From Streptomyces sp. Mut1 (GTDB taxonomy: Bacteria; Actinomycetota; Actinomycetes; Streptomycetales; Streptomycetaceae), in NCBI RefSeq assembly GCF_030719295.1, contig NZ_CP120997.1, positions 682,001 through 746,000 on the forward strand: a DNA stretch of 64,000 nucleotides, read 5' to 3'. Of this stretch, positions 27,853 to 36,832 are shown piece by piece; the stretch's first letter is position 1, and each line of letters opens with the position of its first letter. Made by a program: the position numbers and the translations under genes. The notes under the pieces were generated by a model, which was not told where the DNA came from, did not search any database, and saw only the letters and a list, made by a program, of their open reading frames with translations.

Positions 27853-29630
27853 TCGGCATGGCCCCACCGGCCCACGACCCGGCGGCCCCGGAGTCGGCCA
27901 CGACCCTGCCGGTCGGCAGCCCCGCGACGGTACGCGCCTATGTGCGGGGGCTGATCCGCCGCCACCGGCGCCCGTTCATCGTGGTGACCCTGCTCAACAC
28001 GCTCGCGGTGACCGCCTCGATCGTCGGTCCGTACCTGCTGGGCGGTCTCGTCGAGGATCTGTCCGAGGGCGCCACCGACCTGCGTCTGGAGCGCACGGCT
28101 GCCGTCTTCGCGGTCGCGCTGGTCGTGCAGACGGTGGCCACCCGCATGATGCGGCTGCGCAGCGCGATGCTGGGTGAGGAGATGCTCGCCGATCTGCGCG
28201 AGGACTTCCTCGTGCGCTCGGTGCGGCTGCCCCCGGGTGTGCTGGAGCGGGCCGGCACGGGTGACCTGCTGTCCCGGATCACGACGGACATCGACCGGCT
28301 GGCCAACGCGATGCGCGAGGCGGTGCCGCAGCTGACCATCGGCGTGGTGTGGGCGGGGCTGCTCATCGCCGCCCTCACCATCACCGCTCCCCCGCTGGCG
28401 CTGGCGGTGCTCGTGGCGGTGCCGGCGCTGCTGATCGGCTGCCGCTGGTACTTCCGCCGGGCGCCCTCGGCGTACCGCTCGGAGGCCGCCGGTTACGCGG
28501 CGGTCGCGGCTGTGCTCGCGGAGACGGTGGACGCGGGGCGGACCGTGGAGGCGCACCGGCTGGGCGCGCGCCGGATCGCCCTGTCGGACCGGCGCGTGAA
28601 GGAGTGGACCGCCTGGGAGCGCTACACGATGTTCCTGCGCTCCGTGCTCTTTCCCGTCATCAACGCCACGTACGCGACGATTCTGGGCGCGGTCCTGCTG
28701 CTGGGCGGCTGGTTCGTCATCGAGGGCTATCTGACCGTCGGCCAGGTCACGACCGGTGCGCTGCTCGCCCAGATGATGGTGGACCCGATCGGTCTGATCC
28801 TGCGCTGGTACGACGAGTTGCAGGTCGCCCAGGTGTCGCTGGCGCGTCTGGTGGGTGTCCGGGAGATCGAGCCGGACGCGGGCGATGCCTCGGTGGCCCC
28901 GGACGGCCGGGACGTGCGCGCCGACGAGGTGCGGTTCGGGTACGTGGACGGGGTCGATGTGCTGCACCGGGTGTCGCTGGACGTCGCGCCGGGTACGCGG
29001 CTGGCGCTGGTCGGCCCGTCGGGTGCGGGCAAGTCGACGCTGGGGCGGCTGCTGGCGGGGATCTACGCCCCGCGGACCGGTGAGATCACGCTCGGGGGCG
29101 CGCAGTTGGCGCGGATGGCGACGGAGCGGGTCCGTTCGCATGTGGCGCTGGTCAACCAGGAGCACCATGTGTTCGTCGGTTCGCTGCGGGACAACCTGCT
29201 GCTGGCCCGTACGAACGCCGAGGACGCGGAGCTGTGGGCGTCGCTCGCGGCGGTGGACGCGGACGGCTGGGCGAGGGCCCTGGAGGCGGGGCTCGACGCC
29301 GAGGTCGGCTCGGGCGGTCTGGTGATCACACCGGCACAGGCGCAGCAGATCGCGCTGGCCCGGCTGGTCCTGGCCGACCCGCACACGCTGGTCCTGGACG
29401 AGGCGACCTCGCTGCTCGATCCGCGCGCGGCCCGGCATCTGGAACGCTCGCTGGCCCGGGTGCTGGACGGGCGTACGGTCATCGCGATCGCGCACCGGCT
29501 GCACACCGCGCACGACGCGGACATGATCGCCGTGGTCGAGGAGGGCCGGATCAGCGAGCTGGGCAGTCATGACGAGCTGGTGGCGGCGGACGGCGCGTAC
29601 GCGGCGCTGTGGCGGTCCTGGCACGGCTGA
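27849..29630 (+). CDS. ABC exporter half-transporter B (degenerate signature)
   Basis: A 593-residue fused permease-ATPase, partner of the preceding protein. Six helices lie at about residues 40-320. Walker A GPSGAGKST, Walker B TLVLDEATSLLD and H-loop IAIAHRL are intact, but the signature has decayed to VITPAQAQQIALARL instead of LSGGQ. The complementary losses mean the heterodimer keeps exactly one working ATP site, built from this Walker A and the signature of half A. Translational coupling through ATGA fits equal production. Substrate unknown; heterodimeric exporters of this type often export drugs or peptides. Confidence 0.9.
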   Translation: MIGMAPPAHDPAAPESATTLPVGSPATVRAYVRGLIRRHRRPFIVVTLLNTLAVTASIVGPYLLGGLVEDLSEGATDLRLERTAAVFAVALVVQTVATRMMRLRSAMLGEEMLADLREDFLVRSVRLPPGVLERAGTGDLLSRITTDIDRLANAMREAVPQLTIGVVWAGLLIAALTITAPPLALAVLVAVPALLIGCRWYFRRAPSAYRSEAAGYAAVAAVLAETVDAGRTVEAHRLGARRIALSDRRVKEWTAWERYTMFLRSVLFPVINATYATILGAVLLLGGWFVIEGYLTVGQVTTGALLAQMMVDPIGLILRWYDELQVAQVSLARLVGVREIEPDAGDASVAPDGRDVRADEVRFGYVDGVDVLHRVSLDVAPGTRLALVGPSGAGKSTLGRLLAGIYAPRTGEITLGGAQLARMATERVRSHVALVNQEHHVFVGSLRDNLLLARTNAEDAELWASLAAVDADGWARALEAGLDAEVGSGGLVITPAQAQQIALARLVLADPHTLVLDEATSLLDPRAARHLERSLARVLDGRTVIAIAHRLHTAHDADMIAVVEEGRISELGSHDELVAADGAYAALWRSWHG

Positions 29631-29652
29631 CGGTCCGGGGTCCGTGGACGTT

Positions 29653-29684
29653 CCCGGGGGCCGGCCGACCGGCCGGCCCCCGGG
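29653..29684. terminator. Bidirectional hairpin terminator
   Basis: CCCGGGGGCCGGCC and GGCCGGCCCCCGGG make a perfect 14-bp stem around GACC. It lies between the convergent ABC exporter and YdjM-like genes and would serve both. Confidence 0.8.
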
Positions 29685-29693
29685 GCACTGGTG

Positions 29694-30485
29694 TCAGATG
29701 ACGTTCATCGCGAACGCCGCGCCCACTCCCCCGAGCACCATGAACACCGGCATCAACACCTTGATCTCCACCCAGCTGCCGGCCTTGAAACGCATGGCCT
29801 TCGGCGGGCCGATGGGGTACCAGCGCTTGCGGCCGACCGGGATCGGCCACAGGATCGGGCAGCCGGACACGGTCAGCGCGTCACCGATGTCGTGGATGAG
29901 GGCGCCGAGCACGATGGGCAGCCCGAGCCAGAGGTATTCCTGCCCGGGGTCGGTGAAGAGCCAGTCGGAGCCGTTGCCCGGCTGGTCGAGGATGCCGGCG
30001 AGGATCCACGCGCTGGTCGCCCCCAGCAGCCAGACCAGGACGTCGCTGGAGACCCGGGCGGCCCGCCACAGCAGGCCTTCGACGGCGAGGACCAGGTGGA
30101 CGAAGAGGATGCCCAGCACGGCCCAGCGGCCGCCGGTGAACGCCGCGCCGGAGGCGCCGGCGCCGATCAGGACCGCCCACGCCCAGGTGTGGGTCAGGGT
30201 ACGGTGGCCGCCGTTGCGCGTGGAGTCGCCCCGCATCCGGGTGGCCTTGTAGACGGCGTGCGAGAGCTTGTCGACGATCTCGCACAGGGTGCGTGAGACC
30301 GGCCCGAAGGCACGCGAGATGGTCGCCGACTTGTGGTCGAGGTCGGGGGCGAGCGCCGCGCCCGCGCTGATCAGCGCGCCGACGACGAGGACGGGCCACG
30401 GCATGGGGTGGCCGGCGGCAGCCGCGGCGGCACCCACCCCCAGCCAGGCCGCTGCCCCGGACAGTGAGTGTGCCGGTCCCATCAT
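29694..30485 (-). CDS. YdjM/DUF457-like membrane-bound metal-dependent hydrolase
   Basis: A 263-residue membrane protein. It begins GPAHSLSGAAAWLG, carries SAGAALAPDLDHKSATIS, then GGHRTLTHTWAWAVL and GALIHDIGDALTVSGCPILWPI; the His/Asp residues in PAHS, PDLDH, HRTLTH and HDIGDALT are the metal-binding set of the YdjM (LexA-binding, inner-membrane hydrolase) family. Several helices separate these motifs. Two adjacent ATG codons can serve as start. Substrates of the family are unknown; the motif set resembles membrane phospholipase-like proteins. It is divergent from the helicase gene. Confidence 0.88.
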   Translation of the reverse strand: MMGPAHSLSGAAAWLGVGAAAAAAGHPMPWPVLVVGALISAGAALAPDLDHKSATISRAFGPVSRTLCEIVDKLSHAVYKATRMRGDSTRNGGHRTLTHTWAWAVLIGAGASGAAFTGGRWAVLGILFVHLVLAVEGLLWRAARVSSDVLVWLLGATSAWILAGILDQPGNGSDWLFTDPGQEYLWLGLPIVLGALIHDIGDALTVSGCPILWPIPVGRKRWYPIGPPKAMRFKAGSWVEIKVLMPVFMVLGGVGAAFAMNVI

Positions 30486-30647
30486 GACTGCTGAGCCCCC
30501 CGTGGGTGTCGCCGAGTGCGCCAGGCGGTGCCTGCGCGCGAGGCCCGGCCACCGCCGTTGCGGCGCGGCCGAGTTGAGAGGGCAGCGTATCGTCCGTGAT
30601 CTTCCCGCTGTCGTCCGGTTCCCTCATCGGGGCCGAAGGCAGGCAAG

Positions 30648-33170
30648 ATGGGGGGCGTGACCCTTATTGATCAGCTGCCCCCGACCGACGATCCCGACGC
30701 CCTCTTCGAGGCCTTCTCGTCCTGGACCGAGACGCAGGGGATCACCCTCTACCCCGCTCAGGAGGAGGCGCTGATCGAGGTGGTCTCCGGGGCCAACGTG
30801 ATCCTTTCCACGCCCACCGGGTCCGGGAAGAGCCTGGTCGCGGCGGGTGCGCACTTCACCGCCCTGGCCCAGGACAAGGTCACCTTCTACACCGCCCCGA
30901 TCAAGGCGCTGGTCTCGGAGAAGTTCTTCGACCTGTGCAAGCTGTTCGGCACGGAGAACGTCGGCATGCTCACCGGGGACGCCTCGGTCAACGCCGACGC
31001 CCCGGTGATCTGCTGCACCGCCGAGGTGCTGGCCTCCATCGCGCTGCGTGACGGGAAGTACGCGGACATCGGCCAGGTCGTGATGGACGAGTTCCACTTC
31101 TACGCGGAGGGGGACCGGGGCTGGGCCTGGCAGATCCCGATCCTGGAGCTGCCGCAGGCGCAGTTCATCCTGATGTCGGCGACGCTCGGCGACGTGCGGA
31201 TGTTCGAGGAGGACCTGACGCGGCGTACCGGCCGCCCCACCTCCGTGGTCCGCTCGGCGACCCGTCCGGTGCCGCTGAGCTACGAGTACCGGCTGACGCC
31301 GATCACCGAGACGCTGACCGAGCTCCTGGAGACCAGGCAGTCGCCGGTGTACATCGTGCACTTCACCCAGGCCGCCGCGGTGGAGCGGGCGCAGTCGCTG
31401 ATGAGCATCAACATGTGCACCAAGGAGGAGAAGGAGAAGATCGCCGATCTGATCGGCAACTTCCGCTTCACCACCAAGTTCGGCCAGAACCTCTCGCGTT
31501 ATGTGCGGCACGGCATCGGTGTGCACCACGCCGGCATGCTCCCGAAGTACCGTCGGCTGGTGGAGAAGCTGGCGCAGGCCGGTCTGCTGAAGGTGATCTG
31601 CGGTACGGACACGCTCGGCGTCGGTGTCAACGTGCCCATCCGCACCGTGCTGTTCACCGCCCTCACCAAGTACGACGGCACCCGTGTGCGGACGCTGCGG
31701 GCCCGTGAGTTCCATCAGATCGCCGGCCGGGCCGGGCGGGCGGGTTTCGACACGGCGGGCTTCGTCGTAGCCCAGGCGCCCGAGCACGTCATCGAGAACG
31801 AGAAGGCGGTCAAGAAGGCCGGCGACGACCCGAAGAAGAAGCGCAAGGTCGTCCGCAAGAAGGCTCCCGAGGGCTTCGTGGCCTGGTCGGAGACCACCTT
31901 CGACAAGCTGATCCAGTCCGATCCGGAGCCGCTGACCTCCCGTTTCCGGGTCACGCACACGATGCTGCTGTCCGTGATCGCCCGGCCGGGCAACGCCTTC
32001 GAGGCCATGCGGCATCTGCTGGAGGACAACCACGAGCCGCGCCGGGCGCAGCTGCGCCATATCCGCCGGGCCATCGCGATCTACCGTTCGCTGCTGGACG
32101 GTGGCGTGGTGGAGCAGCTGGACCAGCCGGACGCGGAGGGCCGTATCGTGCGGCTGACCGTCGACCTCCAGCAGGACTTCGCGCTGAACCAGCCGCTGTC
32201 CACGTTCGCGCTCGCCGCGTTCGAGCTGCTGGACCCGGACTCGCCGTCGTACGCGCTGGACATGGTCTCGGTCGTGGAATCGACGCTGGACGACCCGCGC
32301 CAGATCCTGGCCGCACAGCAGAACAAGGCGCGCGGCGAGGCGGTCGGGCAGATGAAGGCCGACGGGATCGAGTACGAGGAGCGGATGGAGCTGCTCCAGG
32401 AGGTGACGTACCCGAAGCCGCTGAGCGAGCTGCTGTGGCACGCGTACGACGTCTACCGGCGCAGCCACCCGTGGGTGGGCGACCATCCGGTGTCGCCGAA
32501 GTCGGTGATCCGTGACATGTACGAACGGGCCATGACGTTCACGGAGTTCACCTCCAACTACGAGCTGGCGCGCACCGAGGGGATCGTGCTGCGCTATCTG
32601 GCGAGCGCGTACAAGGCGCTGGAGCACACCATCCCGGACGACATCAAGTCCGAGGACCTGGAGGATCTGATCGCCTGGCTCGGGGAGATGGTCCGTCAGG
32701 TGGACTCCAGTCTTCTCGACGAGTGGGAGCAGCTGGCCAACCCCGAGGTGGAGACGGCCGAGCAGGCGCAGGAGCGGGCCGACGAGGTCAAGCCGGTCAC
32801 GGCGAACGCCCGCGCCTTCCGGGTCCTGGTGCGCAACGCGATGTTCCGCCGGGTCGAGCTGGCCGCGCTGGACCGGGTGCGTGACCTCGGCGAGCTGGAC
32901 AAGGACGCGGGCTGGGACGAGGACGCGTGGGGCGAGGCGATGGACGCGTACTGGGACGAGTACGAGGAGCTGGGCACCGGTCCCGACGCGCGCGGGCCGA
33001 AGCTGCTGAAGATCGACGAGGACGCCGAGCACGGTCTGTGGCGGGTCCGTCAGACGTTCGCCGACCCGAATGGCGACCACGACTGGGGCATCAGCGCCGA
33101 GGTCGACCTCGCGGCGTCGGACGAAGAGGGCCGGGCGGTCGTGCGGGTCACCTCCGTGGGCCAGCTGTGA
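30648..33170 (+). CDS. Ski2-like DEAD/DEAH-box RNA helicase (DUF3516 type)
   Basis: An 840-residue superfamily 2 helicase. Motif I is STPTGSGKS, motif Ia region YTAPIKALVSEKF, motif II DEFH, motif III MSATL, motif IV/V region GVHHAGMLPKYRRLVEKL and GTDTLGVGVNVPIRTV, motif VI HQIAGRAGRAGFD. The remainder (about 430-840) is the actinobacterial DUF3516 extension. The layout resembles Ski2/Mtr4 and archaeal Hel308-type proteins and suggests RNA unwinding or ribosome-linked RNA turnover. GAAGG lies 9 bases before ATG 30648. It lies 40 bases upstream of the thioesterase gene and is probably co-transcribed with it. Confidence 0.92.
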   Translation: MGGVTLIDQLPPTDDPDALFEAFSSWTETQGITLYPAQEEALIEVVSGANVILSTPTGSGKSLVAAGAHFTALAQDKVTFYTAPIKALVSEKFFDLCKLFGTENVGMLTGDASVNADAPVICCTAEVLASIALRDGKYADIGQVVMDEFHFYAEGDRGWAWQIPILELPQAQFILMSATLGDVRMFEEDLTRRTGRPTSVVRSATRPVPLSYEYRLTPITETLTELLETRQSPVYIVHFTQAAAVERAQSLMSINMCTKEEKEKIADLIGNFRFTTKFGQNLSRYVRHGIGVHHAGMLPKYRRLVEKLAQAGLLKVICGTDTLGVGVNVPIRTVLFTALTKYDGTRVRTLRAREFHQIAGRAGRAGFDTAGFVVAQAPEHVIENEKAVKKAGDDPKKKRKVVRKKAPEGFVAWSETTFDKLIQSDPEPLTSRFRVTHTMLLSVIARPGNAFEAMRHLLEDNHEPRRAQLRHIRRAIAIYRSLLDGGVVEQLDQPDAEGRIVRLTVDLQQDFALNQPLSTFALAAFELLDPDSPSYALDMVSVVESTLDDPRQILAAQQNKARGEAVGQMKADGIEYEERMELLQEVTYPKPLSELLWHAYDVYRRSHPWVGDHPVSPKSVIRDMYERAMTFTEFTSNYELARTEGIVLRYLASAYKALEHTIPDDIKSEDLEDLIAWLGEMVRQVDSSLLDEWEQLANPEVETAEQAQERADEVKPVTANARAFRVLVRNAMFRRVELAALDRVRDLGELDKDAGWDEDAWGEAMDAYWDEYEELGTGPDARGPKLLKIDEDAEHGLWRVRQTFADPNGDHDWGISAEVDLAASDEEGRAVVRVTSVGQL

Positions 33171-33210
33171 GCGGACGCGCGATGTCACCGCGAGAGTGGA
33201 GAGGAACGGC

Positions 33211-34095
33211 ATGACGAACCCCGCCGAGAGCCTGGTCGATCTGCTCGACCTGGAGCGGATCGAGGTGAACATCTTCCGCGGCCGCAGCCCCGACGAGTCC
33301 CTGCAACGGGTCTTCGGCGGGCAGGTGGCGGGGCAGGCGCTGGTGGCCGCCGGCCGCACCACGGACGGGGACCGGCCGGTGCACTCGCTGCACGCCTATT
33401 TCCTGCGTCCGGGCCGTCCGGGCGTGCCGATCGTCTACGACGTCGAGCGGGTCAGGGACGGCAGGTCGTTCACCACCCGCCGCGTGACGGCCGTGCAGCA
33501 GGGCCGGACGATCTTCAACCTGACGGCGTCGTTCCACCGTCCCGAGGAGGCGGGCTTCGAGCACCAGCTGCCGCCGGCCCGCGTCGTGCCCGGTCCCGAG
33601 GAGCTGCCGACGGTCGCCGAAGAGGTGCGCGAGCACCTGGGCGGTCTGCCGGAGGCCCTGGAGCGGATGGCGCGGCGTCAGCCGTTCGACATCCGCTACG
33701 TCGACCGGCTGCGCTGGACGCGGGAGGAGGTCAAGGACGCCGACCCGCGCAGCGCTGTGTGGATGCGCGCGGTGGGTCCGCTGGGCGACGACCCGCTGGT
33801 GCACACGTGTGCGCTGACGTACGCGAGTGACATGACGCTGCTGGACGCGGTCCGCATCCCGGTGGAGCCGTTGTGGGGGCCGCGTGGCTTCGACATGGCG
33901 AGCCTGGACCATGCCATGTGGTTCCACAGGCCGTTCCGGGCGGACGAGTGGTTCCTGTACGACCAGGAGTCGCCGATCGCCACGGGTGGGCGGGGGCTGG
34001 CGCGCGGCCGGATCTACGACCGTGCGGGCGATCTGCTGGTGTCGGTGGTGCAGGAGGGGCTGTTCCGGCGGCTGGGCGGCGCCTCGTCCGTGTAG
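33211..34095 (+). CDS. tesB: Acyl-CoA thioesterase II (TesB-type)
   Basis: A 294-residue double-hotdog thioesterase. Landmarks: FRGRSPDESLQRVFGGQVAGQALVAAGRT, VHSLHAYFLRPGRPGVPIVYDVERVRDGRSFTTRRVTAVQQGRTIFNLTASF, and in the second hotdog ASLDHAMWFHRPFRADEWFLYDQESPIATGGRGLARGRIYDRAGDLLVSVVQEGLFR, which includes the catalytic Asp/Thr/Gln-type residues of TesB. GAGAGGAA precedes the ATG at 33211. It hydrolyses acyl-CoA to free acid and CoA in the cytosol. It ends 4 bases before the convergent DUF6011 gene. Confidence 0.92.
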   Translation: MTNPAESLVDLLDLERIEVNIFRGRSPDESLQRVFGGQVAGQALVAAGRTTDGDRPVHSLHAYFLRPGRPGVPIVYDVERVRDGRSFTTRRVTAVQQGRTIFNLTASFHRPEEAGFEHQLPPARVVPGPEELPTVAEEVREHLGGLPEALERMARRQPFDIRYVDRLRWTREEVKDADPRSAVWMRAVGPLGDDPLVHTCALTYASDMTLLDAVRIPVEPLWGPRGFDMASLDHAMWFHRPFRADEWFLYDQESPIATGGRGLARGRIYDRAGDLLVSVVQEGLFRRLGGASSV

Positions 34096-34099
34096 CACC

Positions 34100-34324
34100 T
34101 CAGGTGCCGGGCAGCACGTCCTGCTCGACCTCGTGCCGCCGGTGGCGGATGGCGGGCGGCGCGGGGTGCAGTTTGGCGTCGCAGGAGGGGCCGAGGCCGG
34201 TGCGGCGGGACGCTGTGCCGGTGAGCGGCCGTCCGCAGAGGCGGCAGCGCACGGTGCGGGGGCCGGTGGCCGCGGCGGTGCCGGGCAGCGGCTCGGCCGC
34301 GGGGACGGCTTCGGGTGACTCCAC
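34100..34324 (-). CDS. Small DUF6011-like zinc-ribbon protein
   Basis: A 74-residue protein. Its centre reads CRLCGRPLTGTASRRTGLGPSC, matching the DUF6011 family: a CxxC pair and a later Cys/His that would bind zinc. The GTG at 34324 is chosen because GGGAGG lies about 8 bases upstream; longer in-frame starts lack this. The C-terminal 20 residues are basic and contain HRRHE, which may add a ligand. DUF6011 proteins are common in actinobacteria and function is not known. It converges with the thioesterase gene. Confidence 0.7.
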   Translation of the reverse strand: MESPEAVPAAEPLPGTAAATGPRTVRCRLCGRPLTGTASRRTGLGPSCDAKLHPAPPAIRHRRHEVEQDVLPGT

Positions 34325-34363
34325 GCGGTCATCCTCCCAGCTGCCCGGTCCTGGCCGTACGGG

Positions 34364-34400
34364 GGACACCCGCCGCGGGAACGCCCGGCGGCGGGTGTCC
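34364..34400. terminator. Perfect hairpin upstream of the DUF6011 gene
   Basis: GGACACCCGCCGC and GCGGCGGGTGTCC pair perfectly over 13 bp with an 11-base loop. It lies between two genes read leftward and could end the DUF7144 transcript or fold in the DUF6011 leader. Confidence 0.5.
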
Positions 34401-34464
34401 TGGTCCTGCCGCCGGCCCGCGCCACCGAAGGCCGGCCGCGCGCTGCGGCTCCGAGTCCGTGCCG

Positions 34465-34484
34465 GGCGGCACGCTTGTGCCGCC
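34465..34484 (-). terminator. Hairpin after the DUF7144-like gene
   Basis: GGCGGCAC and GTGCCGCC pair around GCTT, about 20 bases after the stop of the small membrane protein gene. Confidence 0.5.
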
Positions 34485-34504
34485 GACGGAGCCGTGAGGC
34501 GCCG

Positions 34505-34939
34505 TCAGGCCCTTTCGCGGCGGTCGGAGTCCGAGCACAGCGCCCAGATGATGAAGACGTCGATGGCGATGAGCACGATGGACCACAGCGGGTAGTGCGG
34601 CAGCCAGGCGAAGTTGGCGAGTGCGCCGAGTCCGGCGAGCACGACGCCCACGACCCGCGCCCACAGGGCCCCGGTGAACAGGGCGAAGCCCGCGAGCACG
34701 ATGACGATGCCGAGGATGAGGTGGATCCAGCCCCAGCCCGCCAGATTGAACTGGAAGACGTAGTCGCGCGTGGCGACGAACACGTCGTCCTTGGCGATGG
34801 CGGAGATTCCCTGGAGGACCGCCATGGCCCCGCCGAAGATCATCAGGACCGCCGCGAACGCCGTCCAGCCCGCTCTGAACGGATGGTGTGAGCCGCTGGT
34901 GCCGCGGGTCGTCCGTGCCGCACTGCCGGTGCCGGCCAT
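34505..34939 (-). CDS. DUF7144-like four-helix membrane protein
   Basis: A 144-residue membrane protein. After 22 polar residues come four hydrophobic segments, starting GWTAFAAVLMIFGGAMAVLQG, WGWIHLILGIVIVLAGFALFTG, ARVVGVVLAGLGALANFAWLP and WSIVLIAIDVFIIWALC. The first helix followed by a KDD-containing loop and the FNLAGWGWIHL motif resemble the actinobacterial DUF7144 family. Function unknown. A GGAGGC sequence precedes the ATG at the usual distance. It is divergent from the GNAT gene across 240 bases and probably transcribed alone. Confidence 0.8.
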   Translation of the reverse strand: MAGTGSAARTTRGTSGSHHPFRAGWTAFAAVLMIFGGAMAVLQGISAIAKDDVFVATRDYVFQFNLAGWGWIHLILGIVIVLAGFALFTGALWARVVGVVLAGLGALANFAWLPHYPLWSIVLIAIDVFIIWALCSDSDRRERA

Positions 34940-35180
34940 CTGGGGCCTCCTTTACTGGCTCGGTCACCCGGCAGGAGAGGTGTGCCCACCAGGCGTCCCG
35001 ATTCCAGCGTGGCATGGGCACGCGTGTCCGGCAGAACGGCGGGCAGTAGCTGTGCGGGGCTGCTCGCACCCGCGCCGACCTGGAGTTATGATCGCGCGGC
35101 CGCATTGCCGGTCCGCGCGGAGGGATGGTCGAGGCGTCGTCGGCGCCGCATCCCGCCGTCACCGTGAAAGGACCCGCCCC

Positions 35181-35723
35181 ATGACCGAGATCGTCCAGGT
35201 GTCCGGACCCGAGCTGGTCACGTACGCCGATGAGCTGGCCGCTCTGCTGGTGGAGACCGTCGGCGGCGGTTCGTCGGTGGGTTTCCTCGCGCCCCTGGAC
35301 CGGGGTGCCGCCGCGGACTGGTGGCGGGAGCGGGCCGCCGCCGTGGACGCGGGTCGGCTGCAGGTGTGGCTGGCCCGGGACGGGGAACGCATCGCCGGGA
35401 CGGTCGGCCTGGTCAGGGCGCCCCTGCCCAATGCCCGCCACCGCGCGGAGGTGACCAAGCTGATGGTCCGCCCGTCCGCCCGCGGCCGCGGTCTCGGCCG
35501 GGAGCTGCTGGACGCGGTCGAGCGCGCGGCCGGTGAGGACGGCATCACGCTGCTGGTCCTGGACACGGAGAGCGGGGGCCTGGCGGAAGGGCTGTACCGG
35601 TCGGCCGGCTGGACGGAGTGCGGGTCCGTCCCGGACTACGCGGCGGACCCGGGCGGGGTCCTGAAGCCGACGACCTTCTACTACAAGGCGGCCGGCTTCG
35701 TACCCCGGGAGCCCCGGGCGTAA
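35181..35723 (+). CDS. GNAT-family N-acetyltransferase
   Basis: A 180-residue acetyltransferase. The acetyl-CoA-binding motif A is VTKLMVRPSARGRGLGRELLDAVERAA (the RGRGLG loop), preceded by GTVGLVRAPLPNARHRAEV, and motif B is TLLVLDTESGGLAEGLYRSAGWTECGSVPDYA. AAAGGA precedes the ATG at 35181. The GLYRSAGW and PDYAADPGG segments resemble puromycin-type or phosphinothricin-like GNATs, but the substrate cannot be named. It lies 34 bases upstream of the glutathione peroxidase gene and may be co-transcribed. Confidence 0.9.
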   Translation: MTEIVQVSGPELVTYADELAALLVETVGGGSSVGFLAPLDRGAAADWWRERAAAVDAGRLQVWLARDGERIAGTVGLVRAPLPNARHRAEVTKLMVRPSARGRGLGRELLDAVERAAGEDGITLLVLDTESGGLAEGLYRSAGWTECGSVPDYAADPGGVLKPTTFYYKAAGFVPREPRA

Positions 35724-35757
35724 GAATGGGCGGGAAGACACCGACGAGGAGACCTTC

Positions 35758-36246
35758 ATGACGCTGTACGACATCCCGCTCCGCACCCTCAGCGGCGAGC
35801 CGACCACCCTGGGCGCCTACAGCGGCCGGGCGGTGCTGCTGGTGAACGTCGCATCGCAGTGCGGTCTGACCCCGCAGTACGCCGGGCTGGAGCGCCTCCA
35901 GAAGGAGTACGGGGACCGCGGTCTGACCGTGCTCGGCGTGCCGTGCAACCAGTTCGCCGGCCAGGAGCCGGGGAGCGCGGAGGAGATCCGGACGTTCTGC
36001 TCGACGACGTACGGGGTGACCTTCCCGCTGCTGGAGAAGACCGACGTCAACGGTGCCGGCCGGCACCCGCTGTACGCGGAGCTGACGCGGCTCGCGGACG
36101 CGGACGGCGAGGCCGGGGACGTCCAGTGGAATTTCGAGAAGTTCCTGATCTCGCCGGCCGGTGAGCCGGTGGCCCGTGTCCGTCCGCGTACGGAGCCGGA
36201 GGCCCCGGAGCTGGTGGCCGCGATCGAGGCGCAGCTCCCGGCTTGA
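35758..36246 (+). CDS. Glutathione peroxidase-family thiol peroxidase
   Basis: A 162-residue glutathione peroxidase-type protein. It has NVASQCGLTPQYAGLERLQKEYGDRGLTVLGVPCNQFAGQEPG with Cys in place of selenocysteine, and the catalytic Trp/Asn pair in VQWNFEKFLI; Gln in CNQFAGQ completes the tetrad. Bacterial Cys enzymes of this kind normally use thioredoxin or mycothiol-linked reductants, not glutathione. GAGGAGA precedes the ATG. It is probably cytosolic and removes peroxides. It converges with a small secreted-protein gene. Confidence 0.93.
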   Translation: MTLYDIPLRTLSGEPTTLGAYSGRAVLLVNVASQCGLTPQYAGLERLQKEYGDRGLTVLGVPCNQFAGQEPGSAEEIRTFCSTTYGVTFPLLEKTDVNGAGRHPLYAELTRLADADGEAGDVQWNFEKFLISPAGEPVARVRPRTEPEAPELVAAIEAQLPA

Positions 36247-36277
36247 GGCACGGCTCCCGGTCCAGGGGGCGCCGGCC

Positions 36278-36676
36278 TCAGGCGCGGCTCAGCAGCAGGG
36301 AGCCCTTGGGGTAGGTGGCACCGCCGTTCACGTTCGCCACCTGGATGCGGACGGGGGTGCCCTCCTTGATGTTGCCGGTCTTCCACGACGTGCAGTAGGG
36401 CGCGGTGTGGCCACGGGTGGTGGCGGTGCGGTCCCAGGTGCCGTCCCCGCCGATGTCGAGCTTCACCTCGATGCTCCAGCCGTCGGCCGAGGTGTCGCAG
36501 GCGCGGATCGAGTCGCCGGGGGCGCCGCCGTAGGGGTCGGCGTTCCATTCCCCGTAGCCGCCGAATGTCGCGTCGACCGTCCGGGGCGCGGCGGACGCCG
36601 TTCCCTGGGCGGTGACGACGAGCCCGAACGCCGCAGCGGCGGCCGCCGCGAGCCGTATTCCACCGGTCCCCACCAT
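36278..36676 (-). CDS. Small secreted protein of unknown function
   Basis: A 132-residue protein. The first 29 residues are a signal peptide (hydrophobic Ala-rich core, cleavage after ASA-AP). The mature part, about 100 residues, contains three Cys, in ACDTSADGW and PYCTSW among others, and a repeated Gly/Asp/Asn content (GGYGEWNADPYGGAPGD) suggesting a compact beta-rich domain. I do not recognise the family. It is transcribed alone, facing the peroxidase gene. The start is supported by GGGGGCAGAG-type sequence just upstream. Confidence 0.75.
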   Translation of the reverse strand: MVGTGGIRLAAAAAAAFGLVVTAQGTASAAPRTVDATFGGYGEWNADPYGGAPGDSIRACDTSADGWSIEVKLDIGGDGTWDRTATTRGHTAPYCTSWKTGNIKEGTPVRIQVANVNGGATYPKGSLLLSRA

Positions 36677-36767
36677 GCTCTGCCCCCTTCATCACCCGGT
36701 CACGATCTCCACGGGGAATCTACAGGTACATGGCAGGTGCACACCATCGTGAGCGGTACACGCGAAC

Positions 36768-36802
36768 CCCCCGCCCCCGGCACGTGGTGCCGGGGGCGGG
36801 GG
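36768..36802 (-). terminator. Strong hairpin terminator after the acyl-CoA dehydrogenase gene
   Basis: CCCCCGCCCCCGGCAC and GTGCCGGGGGCGGGGG form a perfect 16-bp stem with a 3-base loop, 31 bases downstream of the acyl-CoA dehydrogenase stop. Confidence 0.75.
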
Positions 36803-36832
36803 TCGGTTCGTGCTCCGGGCCGCTGAGGGCCG

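Noticed and set aside
30624..33362. A 912-codon minus-strand open frame
   Set aside because: Shadow of the Ski2-like helicase gene; low complexity and no family signal.
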